Origin: Neolewinella lacunae
GTDB lineage: Bacteria > Bacteroidota > Bacteroidia > Chitinophagales > Saprospiraceae
DNA: 64,000 nucleotides
Assembly (NCBI RefSeq): GCF_014349155.1
Contig: NZ_JACSIT010000152.1
Span: forward strand, 114,752 to 178,751
Direction of reading: 5' to 3'
The notes under the pieces: model-generated
What the model was told of the DNA's origin: nothing
What the model saw: only the letters and a program-made list of their open reading frames with translations
Databases searched by the model: none
Shown: piece after piece, positions 60,155 to 64,000 of the stretch
Numbering within the stretch: the stretch's first letter is position 1
How the letters are laid out: each line of letters opens with the position of its first letter
Position numbers and translations under genes: made by a program

Positions 60155-61704
60155 GCAACATTCACCCCCGGGGTCTGTGCTGCTTTTATGCCCTTATTAT
60201 TTCCTTTTCCGTTGCCGCACAGCACCACTATGATAATGTTTGGATTTTCTCGTCCGTTAACGGAGCAGTAAAAGCAGATTTTTCTTCGGGCTTTCCTACT
60301 ATTGACACGATTGGAGTGCGCATTAAGTTCGAAGGTGGCTCCGCTACTATTTGCAACGCGGAAGGCAAACTACAGTTTTATACCAATGGCTGCGCGCTCT
60401 ATAACTATCGCCATGAAAAGATGGTTAACGGAGATACGCTCAGTTCGGGTTATTTTTATAATGAATTTTGTAATATCCCGGGCCGGGAGCAGCGCGGCTA
60501 CCCAATCACTCCTGGCTCAACAATGATTGTACCCTGGCCAAAACGTCCCGAGGAGTACTTGGTGTTGCACAAGGCGCTAGATGAATTAGAAGAACCATTA
60601 AACGGAGAGCCCTTTACTATCCGCCGCTTTCTAGCCACCCACGTTGATATGCGGGGTAATAACGGGCGGGGTAGTGTGCCGAGTAAGGGCATTCTGATTG
60701 ATGATCGGCTGGCGGAGGCACCACACTACCTCAACCGTCACGCCAACGGTGAAGACTGGTGGGTGGTGAGTCCACTCCGCGATACCAATTTATACGCGGT
60801 TTACCTCCTCGATAGTACGGGCATTGAACTTTATGACATTCAACAAATTGGAATTGAGGATTCCGGATTCAGCCGAGGTGGAGACCAGAGCGTATTCAGC
60901 CCCCAAGGCGACCAATTTTACCGTTACTGTTCCTGCGAAGGAATGCAAATCTTTGATTTCGACCGGAAAACGGGTCAGCTCAGCAATTTTCAATTTGTGG
61001 AAATGCCCATCATCGATAGGACCCCGCCTTTTGGAAATGCTGGCGGTGTGGGTATTTCCCCAAGTGGGCGTTTTGCGTACGTCAGTACCGTTTACACAAT
61101 TTATCAGTACGACTTATGGGCGGCAGACATTGCCGCGAGTCGCCTTACCGTAGGTGTTCTGACCAATCCGAACAATAACCACCCCATTTTTGCGCCGAGG
61201 GCTTGGAATTTTCAGCTGGGCCCTGATTGCAAACTCTACGCCTACGCCCACAATACCGATGCCCACCACGTGATCCACTACCCCGATGAGTTGGGCCTAG
61301 CCAGTGGCTGGGAGCAGGAGGCCATGCAGCTACCTTTTCCTATTTTCCGGGACCAGCCCGCCTTTCCGAACTTCCGTTTAGGTCCGCTGGGTAAGGAGAG
61401 TAGTCCTTGCGCTGCGCCCATTGTCAGCCAGCGGGAAGTAGTGCGTCAGTCGCGCCAGGCGGTGGTGGATATTTACCCCAATCCTGCGGGGAGCTACGTG
61501 CGCCTGGCGCTCAAGCCCTTCAGCGGCTTACAGGAAGGCACTTGGCGGCTCATCGATGCCTACGGTCGCACGGTAAAAACAATTGCACTGCGGAGGGACG
61601 AACTGGTCACTCTCCCTCGCGAGGGTCTTCCGGCGGGAGTGTATTTCTGGCAGGTCATTAGTCGGGGTGCAGTGCTGGACCAGGGGAAACTGGTTTGGGA
61701 GTGA
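60151..61704 (+). CDS. Secreted propeller-like protein with T9SS type A sorting domain
   Basis: 517 aa. N-terminal hydrophobic segment (LCCFYALIISFSVAAQ). The body has beta-propeller-like repeats similar to those of Bacteroidota surface proteins (WIFSSVNGAVKADF, STMIVPWPKRPEEYLVLHK, GGVGISPSGRFAYVSTVY, WNFQLGPDCKLYAYAH). The C-terminus is a type A sorting domain: VDIYPNPAGSYVRLAL, LIDAYGRTVKTIAL, LPAGVYFWQVISRG to KLVWE. It is therefore exported by T9SS and attached to the surface. The first half has a lower GC content and a different codon use, as does the intergenic region before it. The start ATGA overlaps the sorting-domain remnant. Confidence 0.88.
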   Translation: MSNIHPRGLCCFYALIISFSVAAQHHYDNVWIFSSVNGAVKADFSSGFPTIDTIGVRIKFEGGSATICNAEGKLQFYTNGCALYNYRHEKMVNGDTLSSGYFYNEFCNIPGREQRGYPITPGSTMIVPWPKRPEEYLVLHKALDELEEPLNGEPFTIRRFLATHVDMRGNNGRGSVPSKGILIDDRLAEAPHYLNRHANGEDWWVVSPLRDTNLYAVYLLDSTGIELYDIQQIGIEDSGFSRGGDQSVFSPQGDQFYRYCSCEGMQIFDFDRKTGQLSNFQFVEMPIIDRTPPFGNAGGVGISPSGRFAYVSTVYTIYQYDLWAADIAASRLTVGVLTNPNNNHPIFAPRAWNFQLGPDCKLYAYAHNTDAHHVIHYPDELGLASGWEQEAMQLPFPIFRDQPAFPNFRLGPLGKESSPCAAPIVSQREVVRQSRQAVVDIYPNPAGSYVRLALKPFSGLQEGTWRLIDAYGRTVKTIALRRDELVTLPREGLPAGVYFWQVISRGAVLDQGKLVWE

Positions 61705-61755
61705 GCGGCGACTCGGTTTTTAAAAGTATGATTCACGCTTTCTCAGCAACTTCCC

Positions 61756-62619
61756 TTACCGCCCCTTAAAAAAGCGCAGCAAACCCTTCGTATAGTCTTC
61801 GGTGGTTTCCATGCTCAGGGTGTCGGCACCGGCTTTTTGGAAGGCATTGAGGTAGTAGGCAAGGTGCTTTTCGTACCAGGCGGTGTAGCGTTGCCGGACG
61901 CGGCGGCTACTCGTGTCGATCCATTCCATGGCACCGGTCTCGGCGTCGCGGGCGTGGATGAGGCCTACGTCGGGGAGTTCCCGTTCGCGGGGGTCGTAGA
62001 GGTGCATCCCGATCAGATCGTGGCGGCGGGCGGCCAGGCGGAGGGGTTTTTCGTAGTCTTCGGCCAGGAAATCGGAAAGCAGGAAGCAGATGCTCCGCTT
62101 TTTAACCATGTTGGTGAAGTAGGTGAGGGCCAGGCCCAGGTCCGTGCCTTCCCCTTGCGGGCGGGTGTCGAGTAGTTCCCGGATGATGCGCAGGATGTGG
62201 CCCCGGCCTTTCTTGGGGGGAAGGAACTTCTCGATCCGGTCGCTGAAAAGCAGGAGCCCTACTTTATCGTTGTTGTTGGTAGCGGAAAAGGCCAGCACGG
62301 CGCAAATTTCCGTTATCAGTTCGTTTTTCAACTGGTTGGTGGTGCCGAAAAAGCTCGATTTACTGATGTCTACCAGCAGCATCACCGTGAGCTCCCGTTC
62401 CTCTTCGAAGACTTTTACGAAGGGCTCGTTGGTGCGGGCCGTCACGTTCCAGTCGATGCTGCGCACATCGTCTCCGTACTGGTAGCCGCGCACTTCGCTG
62501 AAAGACATTCCGCGGCCCTTAAACGCACTGTGGTATTCTCCGGCAAAGATTTGTCGGCTCAGGCCTTTGGTCTTGATCTCAATGCGGCGGACCCGCTTCA
62601 GCAGTTCGGTGGTTTCCAT
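61756..62619 (-). CDS. DUF58 domain protein (MoxR-associated)
   Basis: 287 aa. The DUF58 signature GYQYGDDVRSIDWNVTART and the vWA-like MIDAS motif LVDISKSS (Asp84, Ser86, Ser88) are intact. In Bacteroidota and many other bacteria DUF58 proteins work with a MoxR-type AAA ATPase, whose gene normally lies upstream; the gene is absent here (the window shows only a 206-bp gap to the next plus-strand gene), so the partner may lie elsewhere. The start at 62619 is ATG. Confidence 0.9.
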   Translation of the reverse strand: METTELLKRVRRIEIKTKGLSRQIFAGEYHSAFKGRGMSFSEVRGYQYGDDVRSIDWNVTARTNEPFVKVFEEERELTVMLLVDISKSSFFGTTNQLKNELITEICAVLAFSATNNNDKVGLLLFSDRIEKFLPPKKGRGHILRIIRELLDTRPQGEGTDLGLALTYFTNMVKKRSICFLLSDFLAEDYEKPLRLAARRHDLIGMHLYDPRERELPDVGLIHARDAETGAMEWIDTSSRRVRQRYTAWYEKHLAYYLNAFQKAGADTLSMETTEDYTKGLLRFFKGR

Positions 62620-62705
62620 ACTGCTGCTAAGGTAAGCAAAGAACCCAGATCCCCGGAAAAGACATTAGCACTCACCCCGCGCAGCAGTCCACTTAATAAC
62701 TCCTT

Positions 62706-62713
62706 TATCTTTG
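62706..62713 (+). promoter_or_regulatory. Candidate -7 box (TATCTTTG) for the RluF-like gene
   Basis: Exact TAnnTTTG match; leader of about 110 nt to the ATG at 62826. Confidence 0.4.
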
Positions 62714-62777
62714 TACCGCCCGGCGGAGGAGCCAACCCCTGCGTCGCGTCGCGGCAGAGCTATCACGTGCGGCAGCC

Positions 62778-62818
62778 AACTCACTAACTCACGAACTCAC
62801 CAACCCACTAACTCACTG
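62778..62818 (+). repeat. Direct repeats of AACTCACTAACTCAC in a gene leader
   Basis: Five or six units of ACTCAC(T/G)A or similar fill the 40 bp before the ATG at 62826. Confidence 0.65.
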
Positions 62819-62825
62819 CAAACGC

Positions 62826-63530
62826 ATGACCAACGACGCTTCCGTTTCCATCAACAAGTTCATCGCTGGTACGGGCTACTGCTCGCGCCGCGAAGCCGAT
62901 AAACTCCTGGACGCGGGCCGCATCCAACTCAACGGCGTAGTCGCCCGGCGGGGCAACCGCGTCAGCGAAGGCGACACCGTCCTGCTCGACGGCAAACCCC
63001 TGGCTGAGCCCCCCCGCACCCGCTACCTGGCCCTGCACAAACCCGCCGGCATCACCTGCACGACCGACCGCCGGGATAAGTCCAACATCATCGACTACCT
63101 CAACTATCCCGAACGCATCTTCCCCGTCGGGCGGCTCGATAAAGCCTCCACCGGCCTGCTGCTGCTGACCAACGACGGCGACATCGTCAATAAAATCCTC
63201 CGGGTAGAAAACGCCCACGAAAAAGAGTACATCGTCACGGTCGATAAACCCATCAACCGGGAATTTCTCCGCCAAATGGCCGCTGGCGTACCCATTTTGG
63301 GCACGGTCACCAATCCCTGTACCATCGAAAAATTGGGCCCGCAGCGCTTCCGGATTTTTCTCACCCAGGGCCTCAACCGCCAGATCCGCCGCATGTGCGA
63401 GGCACTGGGCTACGAGGTGCGCACCTTGAAAAGGGTAAGGATCATGAACGTCCGCCTCGACGACCAGCCCGTGGGCGGGTTGCGGGAATTGCGGGAAGAT
63501 GAACTGGAGGTGTTGCTGGCTTTGCTTTAG
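62826..63530 (+). CDS. RsuA/RluB/RluF-family pseudouridine synthase
   Basis: 234 aa. N-terminal S4 RNA-binding domain (SINKFIAGTGYCSRREADKLL, GRIQLNGVVARRG) and the catalytic core with GRLDKASTGLLLLTNDGD (Asp105), followed by GLNRQIRRMCEALGYEV. It makes pseudouridine in rRNA; the sequence around the catalytic Asp and the S4 domain resembles RluF (23S U2604), but RluB/RluE cannot be excluded. It is transcribed from the plus strand with a long, repeat-containing leader and ends 4 nt from the tandem hairpin satellite. Confidence 0.93.
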   Translation: MTNDASVSINKFIAGTGYCSRREADKLLDAGRIQLNGVVARRGNRVSEGDTVLLDGKPLAEPPRTRYLALHKPAGITCTTDRRDKSNIIDYLNYPERIFPVGRLDKASTGLLLLTNDGDIVNKILRVENAHEKEYIVTVDKPINREFLRQMAAGVPILGTVTNPCTIEKLGPQRFRIFLTQGLNRQIRRMCEALGYEVRTLKRVRIMNVRLDDQPVGGLRELREDELEVLLALL

Positions 63531-63534
63531 GGGC

Positions 63535-63907
63535 GTGAGGTGGAGTCGTTTCACGTCGACTGCAACCCCCTCCGCCCCACCTTACCTCGTGCGTAAACCA
63601 AGCCATCCTGCGAAGTAAAACGTCTGGACCTCACCTCGCCGTGAGGTGGAGACGTTTCACGTGAGGTGGAGTCGTTTCACGTCGACTGCAACCCCCTCCG
63701 ACCACCTTACCTCGTGCATAAACCAAGCCATCCTGCGACGTAAAACGTCTGGACCTCACCTCGCCGTGAGGTGGAGACGTTTCACGTGAGGTGGAGACGT
63801 TTCACGTCGACTGCAACCCCCTTCCGACCACCTTACCTCGTGCGTAAACCAAGCCATCCTGCGACGTAAAACGTCTGGACCTCACCTCGCCGTGAGGTGG
63901 AGACGTA
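63535..63907 (+). repeat. Tandem array of about 125-bp hairpin-forming units (three copies)
   Basis: Units start at 63535, 63661 and 63786, with about 95% identity. Each contains GTGAGGTGGAGACGTTTCAC, GTCGACTGCAACC, CCAAGCCATCCTGCG and AAACGTCTGGACCTCACC. The last element is nearly the reverse complement of the first, so each unit can form a strong stem. It fills most of the non-coding right end of the window. Confidence 0.92.
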
Positions 63908-64000
63908 GGGTGTGTAATCTGATGCAGAATGCCCTCACGGTAACTGTGCCGTTGGAAAAACTCATAACTACGTTTAAAACCAGTAGTTACGTTTTTACAA
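63908..64000. other. Right edge: unassigned sequence, possible IS end
   Basis: The repeat array ends abruptly and is followed by GGGTGTGTAATCTGATGCAG, then AT-rich sequence with TAACTAC...GTAGTTA arms. It could be the terminal inverted repeat of an insertion sequence beginning here, for example IS256-like, but the window stops too early to tell. Confidence 0.3.

Noticed and set aside
63535..63907. CRISPR array
   Set aside because: All of the unit is repeated, there are no unique spacers, and the period of 125 bp is too long; no cas genes are near.
1..64000. tRNA, rRNA and riboswitch genes
   Set aside because: No T-loop GGTTCGAATCC-like sequence, rRNA segment or known riboswitch core was noticed in any gap. 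This was by eye only; a tRNAscan or Infernal run would settle it.

Overview
The window is a high-GC, gene-dense stretch of a Bacteroidota chromosome. The best fit is the Saprospiria/Lewinella-like lineage. The evidence is a full-length SprA (type IX secretion translocon), secreted proteins with type IX C-terminal sorting domains, Bacteroidota-specific families (DUF5686, DUF4271 next to HemD, the small 106-aa MGFLKLFK protein), TAnnTTTG-type promoter boxes and an almost complete lack of Shine-Dalgarno sequences. I could not run a database search, so the lineage is an inference from gene content. No rRNA, tRNA or CRISPR array was seen.

Layout. 1-5.6 kb: the 5' end of a secreted protein, an SRPBCC protein, a secreted esterase, a CoA-pyrophosphatase-type Nudix hydrolase, HemD and DUF4271. 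5.9-14.2 kb: a histidine kinase/response regulator pair, a DUF5686 outer-membrane protein, PBP1A and a glycine-rich protein. 14.3-23.0 kb: rsmI, a DJ-1/PfpI protein, a very large BNR-repeat secreted protein, comEC, rsmG, an RluA-type pseudouridine synthase and a small membrane protein. 23.2-28.3 kb: an envelope-polysaccharide group (GT-C-like membrane protein, WcaJ-like phosphosugar transferase, lipoprotein, Gfo/Idh/MocA oxidoreductase). 28.6-33.5 kb: a cysteine-rich ECF sigma factor, an atypical SDR and the iscS-iscU-iscA Fe-S operon. 33.5-46.4 kb: a lipoprotein, an OmpA-like protein, a ferredoxin-reductase, sprA and ruvA. 46.6-56.3 kb: a subtilase with a T9SS tail, a peptide/H+ symporter, a small frameshifted gene between inverted repeats, rpiB, zwf and purQ. 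56.5-64 kb: a GMC oxidoreductase with a Tat-exported TIM-barrel partner, a second T9SS cargo next to an orphan sorting-domain fragment, DUF58, an RluF/RsuA-type synthase and a tandem hairpin satellite.

Most genes are housekeeping or envelope genes. What conventional annotation misses is repeat structure. (1) A short dispersed repeat, core GCACCTGCGGCCGCGCCC, occurs 16 times in 64 kb. Seven copies lie 55-132 bp upstream of a start codon in the gene's own orientation, one is inserted in frame inside a membrane-protein gene, and two form the end of secretion signal peptides. (2) Four copies carry one or two added GC-hairpin modules, and two of these stand as inverted repeats around a 715-bp segment holding a small gene split at an A6 run. 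(3) A CTAG-targeted, IS630-type MITE abuts the stop codon of an SDR gene. (4) TAGTTCATAG word arrays and polypyrimidine tracts recur in gene leaders. (5) Three tandem 125-bp hairpin units sit at the right edge. Two promoter boxes lie only 4 nt from the ATG, which points to leaderless transcripts.
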